From Augochlora pura (Eukaryota > Arthropoda > Insecta > Hymenoptera > Halictidae), in the NCBI RefSeq assembly GCF_028453695.1, contig NC_135781.1:24179640-24243639 (forward strand): a DNA stretch of 64,000 nt. The letters are read 5' to 3'. Position 1 is the stretch's first letter; every line of letters begins with the position of its first letter. The position numbers and the translations under genes were made by a program. Shown piece by piece: positions 37,985 to 51,345 of this stretch. The notes under the pieces were generated by a model that was not told the DNA's origin, searched no databases, and saw only the letters and a list, made by a program, of their open reading frames with translations.

Positions 37985-40700
37985 CCGAATTGCCGTGGGC
38001 GGACGTCATTATCATATTTAACGCGACTACGTATTGGGTTAAAGCGGCGGGGTTTCGCAGAGGCGTGCTTTAGAAAAACCACGGGGTTATCCTTCGCCGA
38101 TGGGAAACGCGTGGAGCGGAGACTGGAGAGGGCGAACCATGACCCACATGCGATATCGAGCCAGGCCAGCGTCGAAACAAACGAACGACCGTGACCTTAT
38201 CTGCGCCATACTGCCACAAAACGCTCATCGATTAATGTTAGCACAAATAATTTTATAAAAAGAGCGCCGCGTGGGCTTCCTACGCTTTCCTGAATGGTAA
38301 ACAGGAAAATGGCCGCGACCATCCCAACGTGTACTTAACACCGAATATATCACCATCAAGATCGCCAGTTTCTTATTTTACAACATTGCAAGCCGTGGCC
38401 ACAATCTTCCACGGATAACGCTTGAATAAACTATACAATTATTCGAGCTAGTCTTCTTACTTTTATGGGACAACGTTTCACCAATTAAAGTTTTTTCGGA
38501 GCATATGCTCGGAGAAGAGCGCGTCGCCAACTCGATTAAAAAGTCAGCGAACGAATTGTATCTCGAGAACCGTGGATCCTTAGCGGAAGGAAGGTTCTCA
38601 GCAAAGAATAAAGAAGCAGACGGGCCGACGGCAAGAGGAAAAAAAGCTGACGGAATGAGTTGTCCTTCACGGTAAAATACGGAATGATAAAACATCGACG
38701 GCAGCCGGCTGTAAAAGTCGGCTGTTGCCGTTCGAATTGGCAGCGTATTTACAAAAAAAAAAACCGCAGGTCGCATTGCGCGTGTTCCCGCGAACAATGC
38801 CCGGCAGTCGTGGCCGTGTCTTTTACGAGGTGCATAACGTCGAAAGAATGCTCCGCCGAAAGTGGCCGCGAAAAGAAATGCATTTGTTCTTAGGAGCGGT
38901 CCCGTTCACCTGCGGCTTTCCTCGCGCGAAACGCGTTCCGCCCGTTGGCCTCTCCTCGATCGCCAACGTATCCATCCTCGGCGCCGTTCGAACCGTTGTT
39001 CCCGGATTTTACCGATCGTAAATCGTTCGTCGTTCATCGGTTTCCATCGGCAAATATTTTTCTTGTTCGATCCCGCAGCTGGCCGCGCGATCGTGCGAAA
39101 GCAAATTAAAACCGCAGAAAGAACGCATCCTTGGTCTAATTGCGTGCGCTCGGGTGCACTCAGAATGCAAACGCTTGCACGCATTTGGATGCACAAGGAA
39201 TCGTACAGAGTCGCGCGGCAAGGCGGTCAGAAGGATGATTTTCCGGATAACTTGATCACCTGTTCTAATTAAAGAACAGCGTAACCGTGATTCTATGCTA
39301 ATGGTTCAACCGTAATGCAACGATTCTCTAGATTATTTCGGCTTTTCTGGAATCATTTTATACGAAGTTATTACTTTCACATTATTCGTTTAGTAAATTT
39401 GATAAAGCTTCAATTGTGATGCTTTATTACAGACTCCCAACGTTGCAAACATTATCGGAAGCGTACACGGAACGCATTTCCGTAATTTCAATTGAACCGG
39501 AGATATTTAAATGTAAATTGACGTCCAGTGTCATGTAAATGCAATATTTACTGCTATAATCGTTATTAATAATATAAAATACGAATGCAGCAGTGACATT
39601 TAAAATAATCATATTACACAACTATGTTATTCTCGTAATCCATATTGCACAACGCCAATCGATCATCTGCGAAAACTGCGAAGTGAAATATTATGCGAAA
39701 ATTGATCGCACAACAGTTGTTAAAAAAATCTGTCTTAATTCGAACCCCTCGGTTTTAATAAAAGGAACAACCTCTCTACCTTTTACACGAAAATACCTTT
39801 TTACGCAACTGTTAATACCCGGGCACGAAATATTGGGTATCCAATTAAAAGAATATAAAACGGTCGACGCGTCTCGATAAAAAACAGGAGAACAATAAGA
39901 AGGATTCATTGCATCACGCGCCGACCTTTACAGCGCGCGACTCTTGTTTAAAATATTTTTCCATCTCGATAATTTCCGCGTAATTTTAAGTTGCCGCGTT
40001 AGAAGACTCGTGGGTATATTTTAAGATCATTAAAATCGATCATGTGAGCCCTTCCGTAAATAACTATTTAACGAATATTGTTTCATCGAGAAGCGAAATT
40101 TCGAAAAAGTTCCAAAATTCGAAAGCGATTAAATTTTCCACGGATAATATTGTTCCAGGTCTAATTAAAGGTATAACTAGCGGCGCGCGACTGGTAATAT
40201 TTCTGGGACGAGTCTCGCCTGAAATTCCAGATGTTTAATAAAGAGGAGAAGAACCGTTCATTAGCGACGGAGTCCGTAGTCACCGATGATTCTCGAAGGT
40301 GGATCGGGGTGCAATGATTTTTTCGCTCCTCGTCGGAAACTCTGTTCCACCTAAGGCCCTTTGGAGCCACACAACCCACACACGATGGCTATTAGAGGTA
40401 TGAGGGATGCCAACCGATTAATACGCCGACATGGCTCGCTGCCCCATTAGCTTTGATCACTCCCAAACACCATCGCAACCTGCCGATCTCCGGTACACGT
40501 ACATGTGTATCGCGAAAACATATGTTCGCCGGAGCGTCGATGCCCACGAGTGCACGAGCTGCCATCTCGTGTGCCAACGTTTCATTGAGAACTCGTGCGC
40601 ACACCGAATTCACGTTTATTCGAAATTAAACAACCACGGCGATCATTAAAACAGCAACATCATCGGATACCAACGCGAGACAGAACTAATCGCTAGAATT

Positions 40701-41288
40701 TAACCGACTTCAAATCAAGTTGTCTCCTTAATAATTTCAGTAATTTGAAAAAGATAATTTTCTATTAACTAGAATTCTACTCATTTTGTTATAAATAGAA
40801 GATCACGAATTCATCGGTGATCCAGTGATTTTTCAACTCACTAATTAGACCGATCTAGCATATATAATTTTACTTTTAGTCTTTTCCTCTCTTTGTAATT
40901 GGCGTATTTATTAATACAATAAATAAATCCGCAATCTGGAAATATTTAAATTGCTGATTTTGATGTAATGATGTTTTTCGTGTGCAAAGCTTCGTATTTA
41001 ACTGACTTCAAATGAAATTGTCTTCTTAATCATTTCAGTAACTTGAAAAACGATCATTTTCTATTAATTAGAGTTCTACTCAATTTGTTGTAAATAAAAG
41101 ATCACGAATTCATCGTTGATCCAGTACGTCACTAATTAGACTGATCTAGCATCTATAATTTTAATTCTAATCTTTTCCTTTCTTTGTAACATTGTAATAC
41201 ATTTTTCCATTTACGTGAACTCCAAAGACCTGGGCCCATTTATTAATAAACTAAATAATGATGTTTCTCGTGTTCAAAGCTTCGTTAT
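40701..41288. repeat. Tandem duplication, two copies of about 295 bp
   Basis: Copy 1 (about 40701-40997) and copy 2 (about 40998-41288) share AACTGACTTCAAAT-type starts, the segment AAGATCACGAATTCATCG, the CTAATTAGACTGATCTAGCA block and the ending GTGCAAAGCTTCG. Differences are scattered substitutions and short indels. AT-rich and noncoding. Confidence 0.75.
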
Positions 41289-43239
41289 CATAGTTACTTT
41301 TCGAGCATTCATTTTAATTCTTATATTATACGTTAGTAAAATCGTCCAGTAAAATGGACTGCTTAATTAAATAATTTATTAACCTTCCGCAGTTAAACTT
41401 TACGCTTTAAAGGACGAAGCAGGCTCGTCGATACTGTGTTCTATATGAATCATGCTGCACAATGTTTGCGTTCGTAATTCTTGGTTTAGGAAAGCCTTGC
41501 TGCAAAGTTGACCTATAAATATGGAAAAGATAAGGCTCGATATAAAATTATTGTTGAAGCGCATGGCAGAGCAATTAATAACACGTCTATACAACAACTA
41601 TTCGAGGTGCGCGTGATTTATGCACTCAGGGCTCTAACCATGGAACGGGTAGATCGATAAATTTGTCGATCTTTTCGCACGCGTTCACAACATTGCCTCT
41701 ATTGCAAACTTTATATACTATCCGACGCCTAGGGGTAAAAAAAATTCGGAGGCAACGGAGTGCAACACCTGTAGGTCTTGTAGTAATTTATATTCCCAGC
41801 TGGAGAAAAATTTGCCGTGTAGCGTGCGAAGGGTTTGCACAATGCGGTATATAACAAAAGTCAGGCAATTTCTTAAAAAATCGAAATCATGCGAACAGAA
41901 AATTCGCGAAGATATTTTGACGGGGGAGAGAAATATATGGAGATTAGATTTTTCGATGCTCGATACGTTATCGGGGATGACGTTATTATAATTTCAAGAA
42001 GGAAACTCTGCTTTTCCGCTGCACTTTTTCGCATTAGACGCACACTGCCGCTGGCTAAAACACGAAAATATTTAGTGGCGCGCTGACGTAACGCTGGAGC
42101 TCATAGAAAATTGATTGTGGACGGAGAGAGCTAAAAGCTTCCCGTCTGTTTTTTCAAGTGCACCGGCAGAAATTAATTTTAGCCTCCACTGGAAATAATT
42201 ATTCAGCGAACGCAGAATGCCCGTGAATATTTCGCGATATCGTAATTAAATATTCTCCTCTTTAGCTATATTTTTAATTCGATCAGGAATTCGGTCTGCT
42301 ATTCAGTTGAATAAATCCGACACCGGTGTACACGAAACATATTTCCCTTTATTGGCCAACATTACGAAAATTAATAACAGCGGCGTAACTTCGAATGCGC
42401 TTTTTTACGTAACCGTGAGCAATTCTAGAAAAGAAACGGTTAAAAGAAAACTGCACGTTCCGCAAATTTTAAATTGAGAATCGTGCTGATTAAATTTTAA
42501 CTGATTAACTGATTTAACCGATTAAACTAAGAGAACATTCTGCGTTCGCAAAGGTCACAGATCGGCGGTCTATTAAATTTGCAGATCGTGCGTTCGCGGT
42601 GTCTCATTTTTACGGGTCAGCGGAGCCAGCTCGATCGAAATTTCCGTGAGGGCATTTTAAACGAGCATTTACCACCACGATTTGTTCGTGTTGATCAAAC
42701 GTCAGAATTACTTGGACGGAATGCGCGATGGGAAGTTGCACGAGTTTCGTGTTTCGTGTTTCACCAGTGGATAGTTCAGGCAGTATTTTATTCAGCGCTA
42801 GGAGCAGCAAAAATTCTCGAGGTAAATAGAGTATTGGCTGTGTGGTTGTGCATCGACGCGAAGAGTCGTTTTTAGCATCAAAGCGTCCACGGTGGCCTTG
42901 AACAATTTACGTAGACCGGTTGTCCACCATGGTTTGTGGCTGGGTATGAGTTATAATATCTGGCCGGACTAAAATTCACACCGAAGTCGCATATACTGGT
43001 CGATCTGTTGCGTAGTCACGGAACTCGGTGTCTTTTATCATGGAACGACTCTTTCCGTCATCATGATTTCGTGCTAGAATATAAGCACCCTAACACTGTA
43101 CTTATTCGATGGTAACTGTAACAGTTCATCGAAGTGTATATAGATAAATTATATATAAGAATATAAATTTTTGCCAAAATTCTATTGAATAATATTTTAA
43201 TCTTGAATACTTTAATTACAAGATTTGTAATTATAATAT

Positions 43240-43660
43240 AATTAAAGTCTTGAGACTGAAGATTATTATTTTATAGTCTTTACAGATTAGTTAGTCTTTA
43301 GAGATCATTATTTTATAGTATTTAGAGATTATTATTTTATAGTATCTAGAGATTATTATTTTTTAGTATTTAAAGATTATTATTTTATAGTATTTAACCC
43401 CTTGCACTACAATTCCTTTCACGCTGCGTTGATTAGCACTTATTTGTCCTTAATATTTTTAATAACACGACCAGACAATTTCTGTTTCTTATATTGTCTT
43501 TAGTGTACTTTTGTTTCTAGACTTTGATAACAGAAGAATTTATTTTTATTTCGATGTACAAGAAATTAATAATACTCGTGTTTAATAGATCTTGCATGAA
43601 ATCTGTATCTGATTCCTTATTATAGTGCAAGGGGTTAAGGATTATTATTTTAAAAGAAAT
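43240..43660. repeat. AT-rich minisatellite split by a TTAA element
   Basis: About five copies of a unit near 25 bp (ATTATTATTTTATAGTATTT, then AGAG) lie at 43258-43397, and one more GGATTATTATTTTAAAAG follows at 43639. The intervening 43394-43638 is a separate transposable element. Confidence 0.8.
43394..43638. mobile_element. piggyBac-like MITE, family C (copy 3)
   Basis: 245 bp from TTAACCCCTTGCACTACA to TATAGTGCAAGGGGTTAA. It has the best preserved terminal repeats of the family (TTAACCCCTTGCACTA on both ends). It is inserted in a minisatellite whose unit contains the target TTAA. Confidence 0.9.
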
Positions 43661-45447
43661 ACTTCGTAAAAGAAAAGAGTACTGCAACTGCAGACATTTT
43701 GCATATTCGAGAAGTGATATGCTACTCGGTTCCCGTTGTTAACAACCTATCTCCAGGAAGATGTAGGTAAATTTGTACAAACAGTTCAAGCACGGGGATA
43801 AGCAATACCGGTTTCTAGACGAAATTTATGCAGGACTACGCTTCGCTAGATCCCCGGTATATTTCCCGACTTTGTATCCAACTTATTACCTAACATACCT
43901 TTGAAATTGAAGTGGACAATAACGACGAAATAAGAACGGCGAGACCTGTCGAGTAAAATGGGCTTGGGAAAACTGGTACCGGCTATTAGCTGTGCAAATT
44001 GTTGATGAAAGGTTTAAAAATAGCGTGCGCACAGTTTGAGCGATTATCGAGTCTCCATTATACTATCGATTTTTCCCGTTTCCAAATAGAAGCTGCATTC
44101 ATTAGTTACTACACCAGTGGAAGTTCCATGATTGAATCGCCGTCATAAAATACTGTCGATTAACTTTTTATGCGCGAACCACGAAGTCGCGAACGGTTTC
44201 GTCTCTGAAGTGTACACAATTTTTCGAAATATTGAATTTCTTACTGAAAGACTGCCGTCCAATGAGCAATAGAAGCAATTTAGCTCGTTAAATCTTTTTC
44301 GTACCGTTGTTTAATTATTTTTCAATCTGGACTTCGTTTCATCGTTTTAAGAAACTTTCGCGGTTTAAATTTCCTTAAATCGTCTGTATTGAATGGTACA
44401 ACGTTGGATAGTTACTCTTAGAATAACTGTGCTATTAATTTAATACTACAGCAGTCGGACACTTGCACTGCCTTTTGACATTAATTTTATTTATCTCATA
44501 TATTGCATCCTTACAGTCTTAATAATTCTAAAATAAAGAATCCGAACTCTGTCATCGCGACGGATTCGGTTTGGTGCCTAGTGCCAAGTGGAATTGGTTA
44601 TAAACTTATATTATCACAGACTTCGTAAATAAAAATTGTTAATTTTTCAAGCATCATAATTATCGCCAGCCTTCTCTCTCCGAGTGTACACAGAATTAAA
44701 TTGATTCACACTGTAATTCGAAATAAAAAAAAAATCTAGTGGCTGCGACATCGCACGGTAGGCGCAAATCAAAATTGCGTGCGCAGCATGCATCAAAATT
44801 TCGAAAAAGAAATATTCGAGCCACGTCCGCGTTCGATATTATCTGCACCGAGGCGATTCGCTCGGGAGATACATCGAAGATATCTCGAGAGTAGGTGGAG
44901 ATACCCGCCGTGAGGAGAATTAAGCTCATCAAGCTCACAAAATATCAATTGTACAATCATTGTCCGGCGATACGTGTGCGTTCTATTAAAGAAAATCAGA
45001 TCCGGTTAAGAGATATCGAGTACACGCCGCGAACCCCGTCGTGAGGGAGGGAATTTAAGATCCTCATACTGCTAACAAAGTCTCAATTTTATGACAAGCA
45101 TCGGTGTGGTATCATCGAGAAGCCGCTCTTCAATCACTTTCGCGTCTAAAGTCTAGAACTAGATCGATTTCAACGAAAACGTGCTTCGAATCTCGACGAA
45201 ATTTTTATTCTATTAAATCTTCGTTCACTGGAGTACAACATGAATGGTTTTTGTTTTTAGCAGACAATTTAATGAAAAACATTTATCGGGATAATAAGAG
45301 AGTTTGAACATTTTGTATAACTTAATAGTAATATAGAAATTAATAATTATTGACAGAACAGAATGATTTGTATACGTATGGAAAACAACATTGTATTCAA
45401 TTCTTGTTCTTAATTAGAAGACTTTCTCAAAATTAATTTCCATTCAA

Positions 45448-46087
45448 ATGGTTACGCTACGTGTACAGTATAATTCGCTAGCTCTCCCCCATCTTCAGTA
45501 TGGTTCACAAATATGGAATCCTCGCCAACAATGTTATATCGATAAGTTAAAAACAATTCAGCATAAATTCTTAAGATTCGCTTCATTTAAAATTGGAACA
45601 CCCATACCATATTATTCACACCACTATGAACCTATCCTTAATACCAGGAACATGAATACACTTAAACTTTGTCAGACATTCTTTTCATTTTTAAAATTAT
45701 TAACCAAGTAATCGATAGTCCAACAATTCTAGAACTAATAAAACTAAAGGTTCCTGCTAAAGCAATACGATCAAAAGAATTATTTCATGTAATTTACTTT
45801 AAAACCAATTTGGGATCCCGGAATTGTATAACCAAAGGAATAAGAACAGCAAATAAACTTAATACAAAAATCGACTTCTTTAGCAATACATTAAGCCAAT
45901 TTACAAATGCAGCAACTCTAATCATTAAAACACACACTCTGCAATTTTTTCATGACACACTCATATATTGTAATTTTTAATTTATATTATTTAAATGTAT
46001 TCCGGAATATGTATTTGTACATCAGCTCTATGTAACACAAAAGGGCCTTACTAGCCCGTTAATAAAGAATAATAATAATAATAATAA
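45448..46087 (+). mobile_element. 5'-truncated non-LTR retrotransposon (LINE), 3' end
   Basis: Two overlapping frames read as the C-terminal part of a LINE reverse transcriptase: HLQYGSQIWNP, IDKLKTIQHKFLRFASF and YEPILNTRNMNTLKL, then after a frameshift near 45670-45690 DILFIFKIINQVIDSP and the rest to a stop at 45980. This is the region after the polymerase active site typical of I/Jockey-like elements. A short 3' UTR ends in AATAAAG and an (AAT)n tail at about 46068-46087, as in elements that use simple-repeat tails. No catalytic core is present and the frame is broken, so it is dead. Confidence 0.85.
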
Positions 46088-48196
46088 TTTGCTTTTCATT
46101 TATCTTTTCCATAGTTTCTATATCTTCTAGCCCAGATTCATCTTTAATTTGCAAATTTCTCTCTTCGCGATTACAGTATCGCAATTTTCCATTGTGCCTT
46201 GAAAACTAGCGAATATCGCGACGAAGTCCTTTGCGAAGCTCCAACAGAGAAACCGGCGAATTAGGCAGCCCGATTCTCGGTTCCAATCAGCCGGTGCCCG
46301 AAACATCGGCGTATTGATCACCGCTTGAAAGCGCGCCCCCAAAAAGGATATCTTTCGGCTCCAATTCACAGGGTTGGTACTTTTCAATTCGCAATCTCGT
46401 CGGCTGATATTACCGGGATTCCGCGGGAATTCTGAATAGGCAGATATCATTGAACGCGTCGGAACGATCATGTCTAATAGCAATAAACGGTTTCGCACGC
46501 GACTGAAAAACGAAGCAACTCCGTTTACCACAACTTGAGAAACGATCTAACGAACAATATATTTGGTATATAATACAATACATCTGCGTATCTTTCGAAA
46601 CTGTACCGCGATACTGTAATGCTTTTAATCTTATTGTACGATGAGATGCGATAATTATTATGAAAATATAAGAGAAAGTGACAAATATGTGACAATAATA
46701 CTACGACCATATTTTTCATACAACGTCACTTTTTGTACAACGCGATTTACAATAAACTTAGAAAATGTGAAAATGAGTAAAAACGACGAGTTAATTAAAT
46801 TTATGATAACTATAATTTAACTTGTTCAAATAACATTAATTCTTTCGTTGAATTTACATGGAATAAACTGATAGCAATGTTAAGCATATTACTATAAAAT
46901 GTCTACCCTTATTTTCCATAAATTGGTTGATTATGTTCTTTTGATGTAAATAAGGTGATCTCAAGTACTAAATAATTTTTTTTAATTGTGAGGTATACAA
47001 AATTCTCCTTCTTATTAGACTACGTGACAGAGTAAGTATAAGACCACATGAAAAGAAAGAATACATATAAATGCTCTTATTATACTACAAAATAAGTAAA
47101 AACTGTATAAGTATTTTATTCCTTCGCATTCATCATCTTCACTTTGAAATGAGTCTTGTGACTCGTACTATTAAGTTTCCCAAATCTAAACTTCGATAAT
47201 ATAAAAATGATCTTGGAACGTGACATAACAATTTTAACAGTTCCACAGAGCCGCCACTCGAGTTCACGAAATTTTGGAGATTATTACCGTGGCAACGAGG
47301 GCGTGAACAGGTAATTACCAGAAATCTAGTTACTGCTGGGCATCTAGTCGCCGCGCCGTTTACCGAAACTAGACGGATTACAGGGGTTATCGAGAACGGG
47401 ATCCGATACGGGGTTACGTTTTTGATCTGCGGTGCCGTTTCGCGAGACCGCGAGACCGCGAGACGCTCGAGGCAGCATAGCAGGTGGAGATACCTGTCAC
47501 GAAAGGGAAATTAAGGTTGATCGTGGCAACAAAGTGTCAATCCCGCGATGGCCTCCGCGCGCCGCGCGCCGCGCGCCGGCCCACACGGGCTCTCTACGCC
47601 GGGATACATCCGAGTAAAATACAAATACCTTGTTCGCGATGGTCAATGCCACGCAACGTACACGCTTCACGTGGGCAGAGACTAATGGTGGCCCATAAGC
47701 GCGGATCACCGAACGGAGCAACAGTCCCGTGGAACGTATCTGCGCTCGGTTATCTCGATGCCAAATGCCATACACGCTTTACTGCTACGTGATTAATGCA
47801 CCCTATTGAAGCTAGGACGATACTCTCGGCTAAACCTCCGAACTTCGTGCTCTCCGTGCCCGTACGCAGGGCTTGTTATCGATATTTAAAGAAACATCGC
47901 CGGGACACGCGCTGCTTCGTAACCGGCTGGACAGTTGTCAGTCGATCCGGAACCGAGCGGTTATTTATCATGAGCGCGGACCCGCTGCGGATTTTACGCG
48001 ATTACAGTGCTCGCCGATTGTAAAAGCCACGGTAATGGTTACGTAACGATGCGGATTGTTACCCTATTGTCGACTGGTTCACGAAATTATTTACACGACT
48101 CTGGAGATCGCGTTTTTACGATCCCAAGTTAAAAGGTAAAAGCTGTCCAATAGTAGAACAATGGAACTGCGATTGAGAAATAGCGAATCGACTTAC

Positions 48197-48390
48197 CGGC
48201 ACCTTCCCGTTGGGCTTCTCCGGGCCGTTGTTCTCCAATAATGGCGCACTGCTGCTCTTTCCGCCCATCTCCACGGCCATGGGTTCCGGTTTCAGCTGGA
48301 GACTGGCCGCGGATGGTGAAGACGGTGCGCGCGGCAGTGTTTCCAACAATTCGCCAGAACTCAATGAACTGCTCGCTGTTATGGACAGAC
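48197..48390 (-). CDS. Internal coding exon, 194 nt
   Basis: Acceptor TGTTTGCTTTTCGGGTAG; donor GGTGCCG|GTAAGT. It enters in phase 1, completing a split Cys codon, and leaves in phase 0. It adds 64 residues (predicted about 800-863): an LSITASSSLSSGELLETLP segment, then Pro/Ser-rich sequence and a Lys/Pro/Asn-rich tail ending PEKPNGKVP. It is the last exon of the dense five-exon cluster. The following intron is about 12 kb if it joins the 43-nt exon at 36229-36271. Phase 0 exit matches that exon. Confidence 0.87.
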
Positions 48391-49168
48391 CTACCCGAAA
48401 AGCAAACAGAGAAAATGGTACATTAGGTAGCATGGAAGATTGTAGCAGGAAGCGTTTTGTAAGTTAAACAATTGCGACCGCGGAGTTCTGAATTCCAAAT
48501 GATTCGTTCTCAAGTTCTCACAATAGATGTCACTCACAGAACCAAATTTTTATATATTATATATAAGCTAATATCATCTTTATTCGATTATATCAATGCC
48601 ATTGTCAGAAATATTATTAATTGCTAGGCTATGAATTTTAACATTTATAGTAAAAATGAGTGGAAGAAACACGGAACAATAGGAAGATTGAAGGAGTTTG
48701 TCAATGCACAATTTATCGCGTTTTGTTCATGGAAAAAGGTTTATCTGTTTACTGTTTTTTTTTTGCAATCGAAGCAGAGAATTGTTGTTTTGCAGAAAAA
48801 CCCGCGTTCCATTAATTACAGAGCGAAAGCGTTGCACAACGGTCGGAAAAATGGCTATTAAGGGACGCCGCGTAAATCCGGCGTCTGGTTCGATTCCCCG
48901 GCACTCCCCGCGGAATTTTGAATATTTATACGGTTCATCTGTTTCCGTGGACGGCCACGTTAATTTGCCGACGAAATTTTTCCGGCGCGTCGCCGGTTAA
49001 ATTGCTTGGCAAACGTACGGGACAAAAGTGGTGTTTGAGTTTGGAAAATATTGTCGGATGAAATGGCAAGGTTTTTCGTGCCGCGCGTAATTTGCATCGA
49101 GACGCGAGCAGCGTGTTTAGGGGGCCCATTAGCGGACCGATAGATCGGAGGACGTTAATGAAACTCAC

Positions 49169-49408
49169 ACAGCGGCAGATTGGTCGGCCTCAGGGGCTTC
49201 ATCCTCGGGAGGGTGTCGTCGAGGCCGCTGCTGCTGTCCACCGCGTCCTGCGAATATTGGTCGTCGGTTTCTTTCGTCTGCGTGTGCACGCTCTCGCGTT
49301 TGATCCACACGTCCTGCGGATGCTTGTCGTTCCGCGAATTTAATTTCGACGGCCGCCGCCGGATCCTCTCCCACGTCTCCTTGCGATGACACTTGTTCGA
49401 CGACGGGG
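49169..49408 (-). CDS. Internal coding exon, 240 nt
   Basis: Acceptor GTTCGATTGTGCGCAG; donor CCGCTGT|GTGAGT. Phase 1 in and out, so like its upstream neighbour (also 240 nt) it is a frame-neutral cassette. It codes for a split Ser plus 79 residues (predicted about 720-798). It opens with a basic stretch (KCHRKETWERIRRRPSK), followed by a charged block (KHPQDVWIKRESVHTQTKE) and a C-terminal DSSSGLDDTLPRMKPLRPTN. It is more charged and less Ser-rich than its neighbours and may be the better conserved part of this region. No domain is recognised. Confidence 0.88.
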
Positions 49409-49951
49409 CTGCGCACAATCGAACAAACCCCGTAAGGACTTTTCCACAACTCGCTTTCAAAATGGCTGACGTTTGTTGCCCCGTGAGAATCACAAGTTAC
49501 GTACATTCTTCGTCATTTCGATTAAAATGTGTACTTGAATTCAGAAGTTCAGTCTATTACTGTTTACGATTTCGAATCGTTATTAGAATTAGGTAATAAT
49601 TTCTCTAACTAATAATAATTATAATTAATATAGAGAACGACAAATGAACGTCTTAATACATACATACACTGGGCACATAAAGCTTTATAAAATTTATATT
49701 AAATTATTTCTTACGAATTTATGCTAAGTGTATATTTTACTAGCGTTAAATATGCTACAATCCTTCGAATAAAATTTGAATAACGTTGTATTTAGAATTA
49801 GACAAAACCTGCATTCGCATCAAGAATGTACAGATACTGTACGAAACGGTGAAACAATCGGAGGGATTTAAGAATCGTTTCTTTATAATTTCAGCTTGAA
49901 ACGATTAACAGATGCGACGAGTTCCATTACAAGAGGGGATCATCGACTTAC

Positions 49952-50191
49952 ATTTAACTATCCGTCGATCTGTACTCCTCGGTGGACTGGCAGTGCCAAT
50001 GCCACTCTCAAGCGGAGACGCTCTGTCGGTCGTATCCGGCGACAGACTTCCGGAGGAAATCTCGTCCATGCTCTGAAGTAGATCCTGCGACGAGGACGAG
50101 GATCTATTGTCGTCGTCGACGGTGTCTTGCGGGGAAGCTGGATCCAATGTGCTTTCATCTTGTAACGACTGAGAATCCATTTGCGATTCCG
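49952..50191 (-). CDS. Internal coding exon, 240 nt
   Basis: Acceptor TTAAATTGATGTTCCCAG; donor TTAAAT|GTAAGT. Phase 1 in and phase 1 out, so the exon can be skipped without a frame change. It codes for a split Ala plus 79 residues (predicted about 640-718), almost entirely Ser/Asp/Gln/Pro: a QMDSQSLQDESTLDPASPQD block, an SSSSSQDLLQSMDEISSG block and an SPLESGIGTASPP block. Several S-P and acidic-flanked Ser sites suggest phosphorylation targets. That is an inference from composition only. Confidence 0.88.
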
Positions 50192-50422
50192 CTGGGAACA
50201 TCAATTTAAAGATAAGAATGAGACAATTTGTATCCGTCGGGGGTTAGGGTCTCCTCCGCGATTCAACCTCTGTAAGGTGACGATCTGAATTCGCGTCAGC
50301 TACCAGCCGGAATTCATCCGCGTGCAACAATCGCGTAGAAATAAACGTAATTCGAGTAGCGATTTACTCGGAACAATTCTATAGATATTTTAGTAGCTGC
50401 GAGGAATTTAATTCAATTTTTT

Positions 50423-51005
50423 TCAACAGGCGAAAAGTTTTTATAGATCGAAGCGATTTAATTAACGAAACTGAAACTAGATATTTAAATTTCACAGCAT
50501 TGGATTTATTCAAATATTTTATAATAATAATGAATTTTTTATACTGGTGAAAAAATAATGTCGCGTCTACAATAAAAGACCAAGTAAAAAGCTTGAGGAA
50601 TCGAAGTTCTTCAACAATCAAAAATTTTTACAGAATCGAAGCGATTTAATCAACGAAACTGAAGCTAGATATTGAAAATTGATAGCAATGAGTTTGTTCG
50701 AATATTTTATAATAATGATGAATTTTTGATACTGGTGAAAAAATAGTGTCGCGATTGAGAACGTCTACAATAAAAAACCAAGTAAAAAGCTTGAGGAATC
50801 GAAGTTCTTCAACAATCAAAAATTTTTACAGAATCGAAGCGATTTAATCAACGAAACTGAAGCTAGATATTTAAAATTGATAGCAATGAGTTTGTTGGAA
50901 TATTTTATAATAATAATGAATTTTTGAAACTGGTGAAAAAATAGTGTCGCGATTGAGAACGGCTACAATAAAAGACCAAGTAAAAAACTTGAGGAATCGA
51001 AGTTC
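50423..51005. repeat. Three-copy tandem repeat (about 190-198 bp unit) in an intron
   Basis: Units at about 50423-50610, 50611-50808 and 50809-51005 share AATCGAAGCGATTTAATCAA, GAAACTGAAGCTAGATATT, ATACTGGTGAAAAAATA and AAAAAGCTTGAGGAATCGAA. Units 2 and 3 are the most alike. The array nearly fills the 997-bp intron between exons 49952-50191 and 51189-51345. Confidence 0.85.
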
Positions 51006-51188
51006 TCGAGTCGTTATTAATAATCTTGAAAAGTGTCTTTTAAGAAAGTAGTCCTTTAGATCTTGGTTCGAACCGTATTAAATTCACTGTTCGCAGAGGT
51101 ACGGAACGAGATGGAACTTGGAATAATGATGGTCGAGGAAAGATGGCGGAAGTTATAAGGACAGTCTGTGAACAGAGAGAAAACTTAC

Positions 51189-51345
51189 CCCGAGGTGACT
51201 CGCAATCGCTGACCCACGTGAAGCTCGAACTTCTCGAAATAGCTGGCGAAGTTTGCGTGGCCATGTCGGAACAAGTGAGCGAATCCAGAGGTGGACTGTT
51301 CGTGCAACACGAGCCAGAGCCATTTCGAATCTTCGATAATAGAGA
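51189..51345 (-). CDS. Internal coding exon, 157 nt
   Basis: Acceptor ACCAATTTCTCTTCAG with a clear pyrimidine tract; donor CCTCGGG|GTAAGT. It enters in phase 0, matching exon 52251-53858, and leaves in phase 1. It adds 52 codons (SLLSKIRNGSGSCC... to ...SDCESPR), predicted residues about 587-638. The sequence is Ser/Cys/Thr-rich with a short TWVSDCESP block that could be a linear motif. No domain is recognised. Downstream (minus sense) the 997-bp intron contains a three-copy tandem repeat. Confidence 0.87.

Larger units (their letters stand above)
36272..48196. other. About 12-kb intron between the 43-nt and 194-nt exons
   Basis: No accepted exon on either strand. Contents listed separately: one arm of a hairpin element near 36.63-36.69 kb, a CGACG-type simple repeat (37.93 kb), a 295-bp tandem duplication (40.70-41.29 kb), a minisatellite interrupted by a TTAA element (43.24-43.66 kb) and a LINE fragment (45.45-46.09 kb). 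CpG-rich blocks at 37.6-38.2, 38.5-39.3 and 47.3-48.0 kb carry long spurious frames. Confidence 0.5.

Noticed and set aside
48840..48910. tRNA-like B box (GGTTCGATTCC) beside a GACGCCG hairpin
   Set aside because: No matching acceptor stem, A box or D arm; the T-stem does not pair. Not a tRNA gene.
50423..51005. CRISPR-like spacing of repeats
   Set aside because: Units of about 190 bp repeat end to end with no unique spacers; this is an intronic tandem repeat.
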